Shown here piece after piece: positions 1 through 9,073 of a stretch of 64,000 nt of DNA. How positions within the stretch are numbered: position 1 is the first letter of the stretch; the number at the start of each line of letters is the position of its first letter. Made by a program: the position numbers and the translations under genes. Origin of the DNA: Brevibacillus migulae (GTDB taxonomy: Bacteria > Bacillota > Bacilli > Brevibacillales > Brevibacillaceae); assembly GCF_004521915.1 (NCBI RefSeq), contig NZ_SDKD01000003.1, positions 155,313-219,312 on the forward strand, given 5' to 3'. The notes beneath the pieces were generated by a model that was given only the letters and a program-made list of their open reading frames with translations, was not told where the DNA came from and searched no databases.

Positions 1-1
1 G

Positions 2-487
2 GTTGGGCGTAACATCAATCAGCCTGGAAATGAAAAAACCTTTTTGACGCGAAACGGTAACTTTCGAATCAGCCCGTCCTTGACGTACCCAGGTTCGTAC
101 AATCTGGTCACGGCGAATGGCGATGTTTTGCTGGACGAATCCGGTGTGGAGATCACGCTCGACAGCGCAGCTGCTTTCAAGATCGAACAGGATGGCACGA
201 TCTCTTCCAATGACACGGGAGGAAAGATTCCCGTCTGGAGAGTGGACAACCTGGACCAATACCAGCAGGTTGGGGCAAACGAGTTTGAAGTCTCGGCTCA
301 GCAGAGAGCGCTATTGGCCACAGTCGAATCCCCTTTGCGTCAAGGTGCATTGGAAACCTCCAATGTGGATATGACCAAGGAGATGTCGCAATTGGTATTG
401 ATCCAGCGTGCGTACCAATTCAATGCCCGTGCAGTGAACATCAGCGATCAGATGATGGGGATCGCCACTTCACTGCGCAACCGCTAA
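2..487 (+). CDS. flhP: Flagellar hook-basal body protein FlhP/FlgG-type (5' end outside window)
   Basis: Distal rod/hook family protein of the flagellar basal body, acting outside the membrane. The frame is open from base 2, so the start lies upstream and only about 161 C-terminal residues are present. The C-terminus has the conserved Flg_bbr_C block: QGALETSNVDMTKEM, then LIQRAYQFNARAVNISDQMM and a final SLRNR, typical of FlgG/FlgE/FlhO/FlhP. In B. subtilis the order flhO-flhP-fabZ (ywpB) is known. fabZ follows here after two more genes, so FlhP is preferred over FlgG. FlgG cannot be excluded from the C-terminus alone. Confidence 0.85.
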   Translation, partial: VGRNINQPGNEKTFLTRNGNFRISPSLTYPGSYNLVTANGDVLLDESGVEITLDSAAAFKIEQDGTISSNDTGGKIPVWRVDNLDQYQQVGANEFEVSAQQRALLATVESPLRQGALETSNVDMTKEMSQLVLIQRAYQFNARAVNISDQMMGIATSLRNR

Positions 488-514
488 TTTTGGCAAGGTC
501 GGAGGAAGCCTTTG

Positions 515-769
515 ATGGATCAGGTAAAAGGGCGTAACTACTCACGAGAAGCAGCAGACATGACTTCCGCGAAGCAAAAGCAGAAAAAGACGGGAAAGCC
601 ATGGGTGAACGTGCTGGTACGGATGTTGTTCGTTCCTTTCCTGCTTTTTATCGCGCTGGTGATCGGTCTGATAATCGGCTATAGCGTGATTGGCGATCAG
701 CCCGTATCGCAGGTGTTTGATCTGGAAACGTACAAGCATATGTATGATTTGATCTTTGCTGGCACTTGA
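515..769 (+). CDS. Small single-pass membrane protein, EpuA family (often labelled RNA polymerase subunit beta)
   Basis: An 84-residue protein with a charged, Lys/Gln-rich N-terminus (about residues 1-30), one hydrophobic segment (about 32-60, ending IGLIIGYSVIGD) and a short tail. The hydrophobic core plus GYSVIGD fits the EpuA-type family, which databases often mislabel as an RNA polymerase beta subunit. No polymerase function is visible. A GGAGGA site at 501-506 stands 8 bases before ATG 515, which is preferred over TTG 512. It follows flhP by 27 bases and ends at a strong terminator, so it is probably the last gene of the flagellar transcript. Its role is unknown. Confidence 0.75.
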   Translation: MDQVKGRNYSREAADMTSAKQKQKKTGKPWVNVLVRMLFVPFLLFIALVIGLIIGYSVIGDQPVSQVFDLETYKHMYDLIFAGT

Positions 770-780
770 TCGGACGATAG

Positions 781-812
781 CCCCTCTTGGCAAAAGGAGG
801 GGTCTTTTCTTT
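781..812 (+). terminator. Rho-independent terminator after flhP-epuA
   Basis: CCCCTC (781-786) pairs with GAGGGG (797-802), followed by a T-rich run (tcttttctttt). It sits 11 bases after the stop of the 515-769 gene. Confidence 0.85.
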
Positions 813-833
813 TGTGCTTGCATAAGCTTGCTG

Positions 834-857
834 TATAAACATGGAAGATAGTATAAT
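834..857 (+). promoter_or_regulatory. Probable sigma-A promoter before the structured leader and pgsA
   Basis: A TTGCTG hexamer lies 18 bases before a perfect TATAAT (852-857). Transcription would begin around 865, at the first base of the two-hairpin element at 866-951, so that element would form the 5' end of the pgsA mRNA. Confidence 0.55.
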
Positions 858-865
858 GAAAAAAG

Positions 866-951
866 CGGTCTTTTTTGGTCGATAGGAATTGATTCCCATC
901 GACATAAGAAAAACGAAGCTCCGCCAAAGACTTGGCGCAGTCAAGTTTTTC
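866..951 (+). ncRNA. Candidate structured leader / dispersed two-hairpin element, copy 1
   Basis: Hairpin 1 has GTCGAT (878-883) pairing ATCGAC (898-903), with inner stem GGAAT/ATTCC (885-889/892-896). A conserved linker ACATAAGA follows. Hairpin 2 has GAAAAAC (908-914) pairing GTTTTTC (945-951) around CGCCAA/TTGGCG (922-927/932-937). An alternative stem CTTGGC/GTCAAG (931-936/940-945) followed by a T run looks like a terminator and excludes the CGCCAA/TTGGCG stem. The same element occurs at 63901-63991 with compensating changes. It matches no riboswitch class I recognise. A repetitive DNA element is the alternative. Confidence 0.55.
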
Positions 952-1018
952 TAAGTGAGGGAGTGCCCGATTTCATGCACATGATGGTTTCTACGGCAAG
1001 TATACGGAGGGATATTCG

Positions 1019-1543
1019 ATGAATGTTCCGAATGCATTAACGGTTCTTCGCATCGCACTCATCCCTACTTACTTATACATCTTTTTTGATCCGTTTCCGT
1101 ACCATATTTCGATCGCGTATCTGATCTTGATACTGGCGGGACTGACGGATATTGTAGATGGATACATCGCGAGAAAATACAAGCTGGTCACGCCATTTGG
1201 CACCATGATGGATCCGTTGGCTGACAAGCTGATGATGATGGCTGTGATCGCGTCGCTATTCTTAACGGAGCGTATCAGCGTATGGGCGACGATCGTATTC
1301 TTTATGCGGGATTTGGCCATGATTGTTACATCGGCCTTTTACCATATCCGCGGGAAAAAGACTGTCCCGGCCAATGCATTTGGCAAGGTGACTACGGTCA
1401 TGTTTTACATCGCGTTTACCCTGGTCATGTTCCAGTTCCCATATGGAGAGCCTGTCCTCTGGATGGTGATCGCCTTTTCGATCGTCACGAGCGCGGTCTA
1501 TCTGATGAAGGTTCGACTGCTTAACAAGCTATATGTGAAGTAA
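1019..1543 (+). CDS. pgsA: CDP-diacylglycerol-glycerol-3-phosphate 3-phosphatidyltransferase-like protein
   Basis: Membrane CDP-alcohol phosphatidyltransferase. The expected reaction is CDP-diacylglycerol plus glycerol 3-phosphate to phosphatidylglycerol phosphate. The family signature D-G-x2-A-R-x8-G-x3-D-x3-D is complete: Asp47, Gly48, Ala51, Arg52, Gly61, Asp65 and Asp69. The rest is hydrophobic, with several membrane segments, and 174 residues is a normal length. The start is ATG 1019 behind GGAGGG. Its leader holds the two-hairpin element at 866-951. A second pgsA may exist elsewhere (commonly near recA), so this could be a paralogue with another acceptor; the family call is firm, the substrate less so. 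Confidence 0.85.
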   Translation: MNVPNALTVLRIALIPTYLYIFFDPFPYHISIAYLILILAGLTDIVDGYIARKYKLVTPFGTMMDPLADKLMMMAVIASLFLTERISVWATIVFFMRDLAMIVTSAFYHIRGKKTVPANAFGKVTTVMFYIAFTLVMFQFPYGEPVLWMVIAFSIVTSAVYLMKVRLLNKLYVK

Positions 1544-1701
1544 AGCGAATTGTTGGGACAAGAGCACGTTCCCTGTGGGAAGTGCCCGTTTATCTGAAAC
1601 CCGCTCTCCCGAGGAGAGAAGGAGTTGTCTATAGTCTAAATCCCCACCCGTTTGTTCATGCAAAGGGATGGCGTTCAATTGATGGAAATGGAGATGAGTA
1701 T

Positions 1702-2151
1702 ATGGAAATGACGACATTATTGGATATCAATCAAATACAGGCACTGATTCCGCACCGCTATCCTTTTTTGCTGGTCGATCGCATTGTCGAAATGGAAGTG
1801 GGGAAAAAAGCGGTAGGGATTAAGAATGTCACGATCAACGAACCGTTTTTCCAAGGTCATTTTCCTGGATATCCGGTCATGCCGGGAGTGTTGATTGTCG
1901 AGGCGTTGGCTCAAGTAGGCGCAGTGGCGATTCTGAGCGTGGAGGAAAATAAAGGGAAGATCGGTCTCTTGGCCGGTCTGGACGGCTTCCGTTTCAAGGA
2001 GCAGGTCAAGCCTGGCGACACGCTTGTGCTGGAAGTGGAATTGACCCGCGTGCGTGCATCGATCGGAAAAGGCCATGGGGTTGCAAAAGTGGATGGAAAA
2101 GTAGTGGCAGAAGGCGAATTGATGTTTGCCCTTTCCGACGCAAACGCATAG
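1702..2151 (+). CDS. fabZ: 3-hydroxyacyl-[acyl-carrier-protein] dehydratase FabZ
   Basis: Hot-dog-fold dehydratase that removes water from (3R)-hydroxyacyl-ACP in type II fatty-acid elongation in the cytosol. The 150-residue protein has the [10 protein letters not shown] motif near the start and the active-site block [19 protein letters not shown], placing the catalytic His at 53 and Glu at 67. ATG 1702 is chosen because a GGAGA site lies 8 bases upstream. The open frame extends 5' to 1582, but without family sequence. Its position near flhP matches B. subtilis, where fabZ (ywpB) lies downstream of flhO-flhP. It ends just before a terminator. Confidence 0.95.
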   Translation: MEMTTLLDINQIQALIPHRYPFLLVDRIVEMEVGKKAVGIKNVTINEPFFQGHFPGYPVMPGVLIVEALAQVGAVAILSVEENKGKIGLLAGLDGFRFKEQVKPGDTLVLEVELTRVRASIGKGHGVAKVDGKVVAEGELMFALSDANA

Positions 2152-2247
2152 AATCCGGGTTCACCCATCGGCAGGATTGGCACGAACACAGTTCCAACCA
2201 GGTCATCCGTTTTGATGAAGACAAGTTTTGCTAATCCAAGAACAGCT

Positions 2248-2287
2248 AGGCACATGCATGATTTTTCTTGTATGTGCCTTTCTTTTC
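2248..2287 (+). terminator. Rho-independent terminator after fabZ
   Basis: AGGCACAT (2248-2255) pairs with ATGTGCCT (2272-2279), followed by a T/C-rich run (ttcttttc). Confidence 0.75.
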
Positions 2288-2358
2288 GGGTAGAATGGCT
2301 AATGATGCAACCTTTGCGGCCTGCATGACGTCTATGGAATAAATGAAGGTGAACGAAA

Positions 2359-3090
2359 GTGAATAACAGCGTCGCGCCGATTTTGGGAGTCAGGTTTTCT
2401 ACCCGCAGCTTTCAAGAGACGGTAGCCGATCTAGTCAAACGGATTGAATCTGGTCAAATGACACATGTCGTTACAGCAAATCCGGAAATTGTCATGATTG
2501 CAAGAGAGCAAGAAAAGCTTCGAACGATATTGGAACGAGCCTACGTCGTACCGGATGGCATCGGCATTGTCTATGCGGCAAAATGGCTGCACCAGCCGAT
2601 CCATGAGCGAATTACCGGGATCGAATTATTGGAAGCCTTGATGGAACAGGCAAACGAACGCAAGTGGAAAGTATATATGTTAGGTGCCTCGCCGGAGTCC
2701 AACCGCTCGGCTAGTGAGCGGCTGGCAGAGCGCTACCCGCAAGCGCAGATTGTAGGTGCACGCGACGGATATTTCCGTGCAGAAGATGAGCCTGAAATTG
2801 TCCGTGAGATCACCTCGCTGCAGCCGGATCTGTTGTTTGTCGCGATGGGCGCGCCGAGACAGGAAGAGTGGATTTCCAAGTACCGTGATCAGCTGCAGGT
2901 GCCGCTGGTGATGGGAGTGGGAGGCAGCTTCGATGTGATCGGCGGGCGGGTCAAGCGAGCGCCCGTGTTTTGGCAAAAGCTTCATCTGGAATGGTTTTAC
3001 CGCCTGCTCAAGCAGCCTTCGAGATGGAGGAGACAGCTGGCGATTCCGCTATTTGTCCTGACTGTATGGCGTGAAAAATTGAAAATATAA
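2359..3090 (+). CDS. tagA: WecG/TagA/CpsF-family N-acetylmannosaminyltransferase
   Basis: GT26 glycosyltransferase. In Bacillus TagA adds N-acetylmannosamine from the UDP sugar to undecaprenyl-PP-GlcNAc, completing the linkage unit of wall teichoic acid or a related secondary wall polymer at the inner face of the membrane. Visible motifs are HVVTANPEIV (with Thr39 and Asn41), VPDGIGIVYA (Asp66, the presumed catalytic base), FVAMGAPRQEEW and GGSFDVIGGRVKRAP. The basic C-terminus (WFYRLLKQPSRWRRQ) is the membrane-contacting tail of the family. Length 243 is usual. The start is GTG 2359 behind GAAGGTG. tagO follows after 37 bases, so the two form an operon. Confidence 0.92.
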   Translation: MNNSVAPILGVRFSTRSFQETVADLVKRIESGQMTHVVTANPEIVMIAREQEKLRTILERAYVVPDGIGIVYAAKWLHQPIHERITGIELLEALMEQANERKWKVYMLGASPESNRSASERLAERYPQAQIVGARDGYFRAEDEPEIVREITSLQPDLLFVAMGAPRQEEWISKYRDQLQVPLVMGVGGSFDVIGGRVKRAPVFWQKLHLEWFYRLLKQPSRWRRQLAIPLFVLTVWREKLKI

Positions 3091-3127
3091 TTGTGTATGG
3101 TTTGTATAGAGGAGAGGGGAACTCTAC

Positions 3128-4222
3128 ATGTCCAATCTGGTATTTGGACTTTTGACATCGTTGATACTCGCATTCATCGCAACACCCTACGTGAAAAAGC
3201 TGGCCATCAAGATCGGTGCGGTGGATGCACCTGACCAGCGTAAAGTACACACGCGCATCATGCCGAGATTAGGCGGACTCGCCATTTACATCGGCTTTGT
3301 CATTTCGTTTTTCCTGTTTGTCCCGTTCACCAGCAAGAAGGAACTGCTGGGGATCCTGATCGGCGGCACCATCGTCATGATCACGGGCATGCTGGATGAC
3401 AAGCTGCAGCTCTCGCCAAAATGGAAGCTGCTTGGCCAGCTGCTGGCGACGGCTGTCGTTGTAGTGCCATTTGGCTTGAAAATCGGTGTAGTGAAACTGC
3501 CGTATGACGGATTTATTGATTTTTCGACAGGCTGGCTGTTCTGGCTGGCGATTCCGATCACGATGATCTGGATCGTGGGCGTTACGAATGCCATCAACCT
3601 GATCGATGGCTTGGATGGATTGTCCGCAGGTGTGTCGGCGATTGCGACCGCTACCATGGCGGTTGTCGCAATCATGAAGCAGGACTGGGTGGTTGCCACT
3701 TACTGCTTCGTGCTGCTCGGCGCGATCCTGGGCTTCCTGTATTTTAACTTCCACCCGGCCCGCATTTTTATGGGGGATACCGGCTCGCTGTTCCTTGGAT
3801 TCAACCTGGCAGCGCTGTCGATTATGGGCTTTAAAGAAGCGGTTTTCGTGTCGTTTATTATTCCCATCGTCGTGCTGGGCGTTCCGCTCTGGGATACTTT
3901 CTTCGCGATTATCCGCCGGATTGTCAACAAGAAGCCGATCTCCAGCCCGGATAAAGGCCACCTGCACCACTGCCTGCTCAACATGGGCTTGTCCCACCGC
4001 ATGTCGGTGATCACGATTTATTTGATCAGCATCTTCTTCGGGACGATGGCGATCGTGCTGTCGCAAACCTCGGGTCTGTGGACGACCATTATCCTGATCG
4101 CGCTGATGCTGTTCGTGATTCATATGGCGAGCGAAGCGGTTGGCTTGGTAAGCCGCAGACACCGGCCGTTGATTAATGCGTATCGCAGGTTGAAAGTGAT
4201 GGCGCAGCGGCGGAGTCATTGA
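3128..4222 (+). CDS. tagO: Undecaprenyl-phosphate N-acetylglucosaminyl 1-phosphate transferase
   Basis: MraY/WecA-family integral membrane enzyme that moves GlcNAc-1-phosphate from UDP-GlcNAc to undecaprenyl phosphate, the first step of wall polymer synthesis. Diagnostic motifs are DAPDQRKVHT, PRLGGLAIY, GMLDDKLQLSPK, NAINLIDGLDGLSAG, FMGDTGSLFLGF and the His-rich GHLHHCLLNMGLSHR loop. About ten membrane segments are expected in 364 residues. The start is ATG 3128 with GAGGAGAGG upstream. Paired with tagA and followed by a terminator. The polymer made is probably the SLH ligand of this envelope, but the downstream genes for it are not in the window. Confidence 0.95.
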   Translation: MSNLVFGLLTSLILAFIATPYVKKLAIKIGAVDAPDQRKVHTRIMPRLGGLAIYIGFVISFFLFVPFTSKKELLGILIGGTIVMITGMLDDKLQLSPKWKLLGQLLATAVVVVPFGLKIGVVKLPYDGFIDFSTGWLFWLAIPITMIWIVGVTNAINLIDGLDGLSAGVSAIATATMAVVAIMKQDWVVATYCFVLLGAILGFLYFNFHPARIFMGDTGSLFLGFNLAALSIMGFKEAVFVSFIIPIVVLGVPLWDTFFAIIRRIVNKKPISSPDKGHLHHCLLNMGLSHRMSVITIYLISIFFGTMAIVLSQTSGLWTTIILIALMLFVIHMASEAVGLVSRRHRPLINAYRRLKVMAQRRSH

Positions 4223-4240
4223 GGTTATGAATGGAATATG

Positions 4241-4272
4241 AAAGAGCCTGTTTCCAGGCTCTTTTTTGTTTT
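4241..4272 (+). terminator. Rho-independent terminator after tagO
   Basis: AGAGCCTG (4243-4250) pairs with CAGGCTCT (4255-4262) around a tttc loop, followed by a T run. Confidence 0.9.
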
Positions 4273-4397
4273 GGGACTTTCTACATAATTCATTAAGGAA
4301 ATTCCAGATACCCCTTAAGAATTGCTCGAATCTTGCCGATATATGAAGGACAAAGGAATAGCTAATAACGAAATTTTCAGGAGAGGTGAAAAAACAC

Positions 4398-7300
4398 GTG
4401 CTAAAATCAAAAAAACAAGCAAGGCGTCTCCTTGCGGCATGGCTGACCATGATGCTACTAGTCACCGGTCTCCTTCCGATAGGGATAGTGTCTGCGGCTG
4501 GTACTTGGAGTGTAACAAATCCATCAAACTTAGTAGTCAACAATACCGGCACATCATCAGAAGTTAACGCTTTTGGTTCATCCGCCAATCCGGTTGAGAC
4601 AAATGTCGCAGTGATCGGCAAGGTGGGGACAAATCCTGGAATTACACTGACGAACACTTCCAGTTCATACAATAACGTAGGAATTGACGTTGTTGTAAAT
4701 GGGTCGAGCATTACCAATACAAACAAATTTTCTTCGGCTGGCATCGTTGAATTACCCAATATTCCGCTCAATGCGGATGGAACTGTTACAAAGGTGACTG
4801 TAAATCCAACCGGTTACCCCAGTGATAAAGTGGAGCTGTACTATAAATTTGTGCCAAGCTCCACAGGGGCGCTGACTTTTTCCACTGCCCCTAATCAAAC
4901 AGCTACACTAACAGGTGATTCTCCTTCAGTTCCTATCTCGGCAACAAGTAGAACATTATCTGGATTGAAAATTAAATACAACAAGGCCACCGATCTGGTA
5001 CCTTCTATTCAGGTTCGTGTGAATGGCTCGGTAGTTCAAACAATTAGTGGTACAAACGCGAAAACGGATAATACTGAAATGACATTATCCAATATTGACT
5101 TGGCAGCCGGATTGAACTCGATTCAGGTTTACGCACCGAATACGGGTGAAACAGATGTCATCTATTATCAATACTCAACAAACGATAGTCCAATTACCAT
5201 TACTGGTTTTTCTGGACAAGGTACAACACCATATACACCGGTATTGTATGGAGAATCGAAAATTACGATCTCGGGTACTTTTGGTGGGGGAGTTGTAGGA
5301 AGCAATCTTCGCCTGAAGTTGATCACCAATAATGGTCAAACAGTTCAAGATTTGAGCAACACCGCACCTAGCGTAAATGGATCGAACTTTACGTTTACGG
5401 ATGTTTCTCTACAACCGGGATTAAATCAGATTGCTTTTTATGAACGGGTAGGAAATGTTACTAAGGAACATATTCAATTTTATGTTCAATACAACAACAC
5501 GCCATTGCTGAGCGACTTGGCGATTGATGATACTAAGCTGGTTGATTCAAGCTCCGAAGTCACTTATGTAACGGTTCCTTCAGCTAATCGTTTAACTCTG
5601 AATTTGAACGGTATGGCGAAAAATGCAGATTTAGTTGAAATTGAAAATATAACAATTAATGAAACGGTTAGTGCTGAAGTGTCCAGAACAGGTGCTTTTT
5701 CCGCCAATGTGCCAACTCAATTGGGGGAAAATACTTTGGCTTTCCGTGCTTTCAATAGCAATAAAGAAGTGGGTACAATCGTCCGCAAAGTGCTCGTCGC
5801 AACAAACTCGTCCGATAGTGCAAATCAGTTTTATCAAGCAAAGATTGCAAAATCTGGAGCAACAACAGGGACTAGCCTTGTACCGAATAGCACTATTACC
5901 TATGCGGCTCCAGCAACTTTAGATATGAATACGGATGCAGCTGTTGTTTCAGGTAAGGCGCTGATTCGCTTTGTGGATATTACGGATACTCAAGTATTTG
6001 ATCAATTCCGGATGACTTTTACAGAAGTCGGAAATACGTCTAACACTTGGTCTATCTACTCGAAGGGGACCACTCCTGGTATCACATATACAGGCCCTAC
6101 AAAGCCACAAGCAAACTTTACCGAATATGATTTAAAAGGGACCATTGATGCTGGAAAACTGAAGCATGGAAGCACCTATAAGGTCGCATTAAGTTATCAA
6201 TACTTGACAAAGGCGTCCAATAATACGTTAACTTCTCCTTCAGGCTATATCGATATCAACAATTATGTTTATGAATTTAAGTATGAAGACAGCACAAAAC
6301 CGCGTTTTGTATCTGTTATTAATAATGTAACCAAATTACCTCTTTCAACGGGGACCAACACAGTTGTAACTTCGCCGCTTGAACTACAATTCACCGTTGA
6401 AAACTTTATGTTGAACGCAAATAATATTTCGGCTTCCTTTAACAGCAGTACTTTGACCAAAGGAACCGATTACGTACTGAGTGATTTTGATACAGGTAAC
6501 AAAACTTTTAAGCTTCAACTAAATAAGTTACCTGCTGGTGTAGGTACGCTGACAGTTACGTATGACAGTGATACGACAGATCCAGCGAATCCTACAGTTT
6601 CAGTAAGTTATACCCTTAACATTCAAATTACTCCGTATGTTCAACTTACCTATGTTGATACAACCGGACAAGTAAAAACGTTTGAAGATGGATACCTAAT
6701 CCAAAATGACAATGATATTCGTAACTTGGATGGTAAGGTATACAACTATGTATTGACCACTTCAAATCTTGAAGCGAGTTTGAATGGTAATAAGATTAAC
6801 CTTGCAGTAGGTGACATTGATACCTCCAAAGGTACTTTTACGATTGATAAGTCGAAGTTACCATACAAAAAAGGTAACAACGTATTGAAAATCAAGTTGA
6901 CTGACGAACCACAAGTTACCTTTACCTACAACGTTTCCTACAATACATCTAAGACCCCTTCTGTCACCGACATCAAGCTCGAAGTCAGACAGAATGACAA
7001 GGATGTTGAAGTAACGAAAAAGGCGTCAGATACTGCGTATAAGACAGAATCATTCTATCTGAGTGAATTCTCCTTTAACGTAGAAGACGCAACACGCGTT
7101 TATATTGAAAAGAACGGTGAACGTATCAGCGATCATCGCTACGACAGCGGTGACTGGGAGATAGAGACTAGTCATCAGGATTACCAGACCGCTTACCAAG
7201 AAGCAGTGATCGATGAGGATTTGGAAACGTTCTTTGAAGATAACAACTTCGAAGGTAAGTCGAAAACATTATTCGAATCCAAAATGACCAGCTCCCAATA

Positions 7301-9020
7301 CGGGAATTTGGTTGAGAAGATTCAAGACAATGTGACCGATGCTAAAGACCAAGAAGATCTTCTCGAATTATTCCCAATGACATTGCGCAAAGGTGGAAGA
7401 ACAACTTACACAATCGTAGCCGAGGATGACAACGGTACTATCGTCCGTTACGATGTGTTGATCGACCAATCCAGCAACAGTTGGACTGTTCTTTCTCCGG
7501 TTAAGGAAAAAGAATCCGATCCTTATATCATTGTAAATAGCAACAGCGTTCCAATTAAAATTTTCGCGGAAAATGCAACAGCAGTGTTGTTTGGAAAAAC
7601 GGAAGCAACAGTAACGAATACGGACTCGACGAAGCGTGACTTCTATTATGATAGTAAGCTTGGTAAAACAGTACCGGAAACGTATTATGTTTTTACGGCA
7701 AACGTGGCTCTCAAAAAAGGCTTAAACACAATCAAGTATACCGTTCAAGTGGGTGAAGCCACTTATAATGATGAGATCAAAATTTATAATGCGAACTCAT
7801 CTGTAAACGGTGCCGAATACCGAGATACATTGGGTAAGAAATTGTCCTTCAGCGCATTTGAGAAGGCGTTGGAATTGAAGTTCCCAACAGGAACTGTCTT
7901 GCTCGCTCCGACTGATGAGCAGGCGACTGACGAAATTAGAAATCCAGGCGCAGACATTTTTGTAGATGTGCCGATCTACTTCGGTATCGCTGATCGTACG
8001 ACTGGTGCTGTAACGATTGACGACGATGACCTCGAGAATCGTCTAACACTAGAATCGAATTTTAACTATGCGAGTCCACTGTACTACATCGACGCTGGGG
8101 ATATTAACGCGCCATATGGCCGAGATCCATATGCGGAAGAAGGCGATGATGTAGAAACCTTCGAGAATCGTTGGGAAGACAATCTCGTACCAAGCAAGGC
8201 TGGTACACTTTCGATTAAATACGATACCTCGATTGTAAATGCAGCAAACAACATCTTGACCGTTTACTACCACGATGGTGATGAATGGCATAACCTTGGC
8301 GGTGTAGTGAACACCAGTAAAAAGGTTGTAACGGTTCCTTTCGAAGGCTTTGGTTTCTACATGGTAATGAAAACCCGTGAATCCTACGATGACGTGGTTA
8401 GCCATGACTATGCACGTGAAGACATGGAAACCTTGTATGCGAAAGGTATCATGCCAGCATACAGCGGAAGTACCTTTGGTGCTAACCGGGATATGACTCG
8501 CGGTGAATTTGCGACTATGCTTGTAAAAGCATTGGATCTTCCAATCAACGCTGGCCCATATCGTGACAGCAACCAACGTGATCCGTTAGAGCCTACTTTC
8601 TCTGATGTACGTCCATCCCGCGATACATGGGATTATCAGTACAAGTATATTGAAACAGCTGCACGTGCAGGAATTATTCGCGGTGCCGAACCAGGATACT
8701 TCAGACCGGATAATTCATTGACTCGTGAAGAAGCAGCTGTGATGATCGCCCGTGCACTCAATCTCAAGACAACGGGTTCCGTAGATGCTGCGAAAGCAAA
8801 TCTGCTGAAACTGTTTACTGACGGGAAGGACGTTAACTACTATGCAGTAACTTCAGTACTGGCTGTAACCAAAGCGAAACTGATGAATGGTGAACCAAAC
8901 GATGCCTCTGCAAAGAAACCAACCTACCGTTTCTTGCCTGGAAACAACTTGACGCGTGCAGAAATGGCAGTAATCACTGTTCGCGTTATGGTTCAACTGA
9001 AAAAACTTCCGAAACAATAA
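4398..9020 (+). CDS. Large secreted surface protein with three C-terminal SLH domains
   Basis: A 1540-residue exported protein. A signal peptide covers about residues 1-35 (basic start, a hydrophobic stretch with LLVTGLLPIG, cleavage near SAAG). A long beta-rich middle, rich in Thr/Asn/Ser, follows and contains repeated Ig-like or adhesin-like stretches without a catalytic motif. Three SLH domains lie at about 1335-1385, 1395-1455 and 1465-1535, with cores such as NRDMTRGEFATMLVKAL, DNSLTREEAAVMIARAL and GNNLTRAEMAVITVRVM. SLH domains bind pyruvylated secondary wall polymers. GTG 4398 is preferred because GAGGTG (4383-4388) sits 9 bases before it; GTG 4386 is an in-frame alternative. Probably an S-layer-associated structural protein or adhesin. 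Confidence 0.85.
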   Translation: MLKSKKQARRLLAAWLTMMLLVTGLLPIGIVSAAGTWSVTNPSNLVVNNTGTSSEVNAFGSSANPVETNVAVIGKVGTNPGITLTNTSSSYNNVGIDVVVNGSSITNTNKFSSAGIVELPNIPLNADGTVTKVTVNPTGYPSDKVELYYKFVPSSTGALTFSTAPNQTATLTGDSPSVPISATSRTLSGLKIKYNKATDLVPSIQVRVNGSVVQTISGTNAKTDNTEMTLSNIDLAAGLNSIQVYAPNTGETDVIYYQYSTNDSPITITGFSGQGTTPYTPVLYGESKITISGTFGGGVVGSNLRLKLITNNGQTVQDLSNTAPSVNGSNFTFTDVSLQPGLNQIAFYERVGNVTKEHIQFYVQYNNTPLLSDLAIDDTKLVDSSSEVTYVTVPSANRLTLNLNGMAKNADLVEIENITINETVSAEVSRTGAFSANVPTQLGENTLAFRAFNSNKEVGTIVRKVLVATNSSDSANQFYQAKIAKSGATTGTSLVPNSTITYAAPATLDMNTDAAVVSGKALIRFVDITDTQVFDQFRMTFTEVGNTSNTWSIYSKGTTPGITYTGPTKPQANFTEYDLKGTIDAGKLKHGSTYKVALSYQYLTKASNNTLTSPSGYIDINNYVYEFKYEDSTKPRFVSVINNVTKLPLSTGTNTVVTSPLELQFTVENFMLNANNISASFNSSTLTKGTDYVLSDFDTGNKTFKLQLNKLPAGVGTLTVTYDSDTTDPANPTVSVSYTLNIQITPYVQLTYVDTTGQVKTFEDGYLIQNDNDIRNLDGKVYNYVLTTSNLEASLNGNKINLAVGDIDTSKGTFTIDKSKLPYKKGNNVLKIKLTDEPQVTFTYNVSYNTSKTPSVTDIKLEVRQNDKDVEVTKKASDTAYKTESFYLSEFSFNVEDATRVYIEKNGERISDHRYDSGDWEIETSHQDYQTAYQEAVIDEDLETFFEDNNFEGKSKTLFESKMTSSQYGNLVEKIQDNVTDAKDQEDLLELFPMTLRKGGRTTYTIVAEDDNGTIVRYDVLIDQSSNSWTVLSPVKEKESDPYIIVNSNSVPIKIFAENATAVLFGKTEATVTNTDSTKRDFYYDSKLGKTVPETYYVFTANVALKKGLNTIKYTVQVGEATYNDEIKIYNANSSVNGAEYRDTLGKKLSFSAFEKALELKFPTGTVLLAPTDEQATDEIRNPGADIFVDVPIYFGIADRTTGAVTIDDDDLENRLTLESNFNYASPLYYIDAGDINAPYGRDPYAEEGDDVETFENRWEDNLVPSKAGTLSIKYDTSIVNAANNILTVYYHDGDEWHNLGGVVNTSKKVVTVPFEGFGFYMVMKTRESYDDVVSHDYAREDMETLYAKGIMPAYSGSTFGANRDMTRGEFATMLVKALDLPINAGPYRDSNQRDPLEPTFSDVRPSRDTWDYQYKYIETAARAGIIRGAEPGYFRPDNSLTREEAAVMIARALNLKTTGSVDAAKANLLKLFTDGKDVNYYAVTSVLAVTKAKLMNGEPNDASAKKPTYRFLPGNNLTRAEMAVITVRVMVQLKKLPKQ

Positions 9021-9032
9021 GCCTTATAATGA

Positions 9033-9073
9033 AAGAAGCTGAAGAGATTCAATCCTCTTCAGCTTCTTTTTCT
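9033..9073. terminator. Bidirectional terminator between convergent genes
   Basis: AGAAGCTGAAGAG (from 9034) pairs with CTCTTCAGCTTCT, followed by a T run on the plus strand. On the minus strand the hairpin overlaps the last codons of the 9049-9633 gene and can terminate it too. Confidence 0.85.

Noticed and set aside
1604..1618. CTCTCC-cga-GGAGAG hairpin upstream of fabZ
   Set aside because: A short stem with no T run follows; it could be a weak structure in the leader, but termination or regulation is not supported.
3269..4771. Minus-strand open frame of 500 codons opposite tagO
   Set aside because: A shadow of tagO codon composition. The translation is His/Gln/Arg-rich and crosses a terminator.
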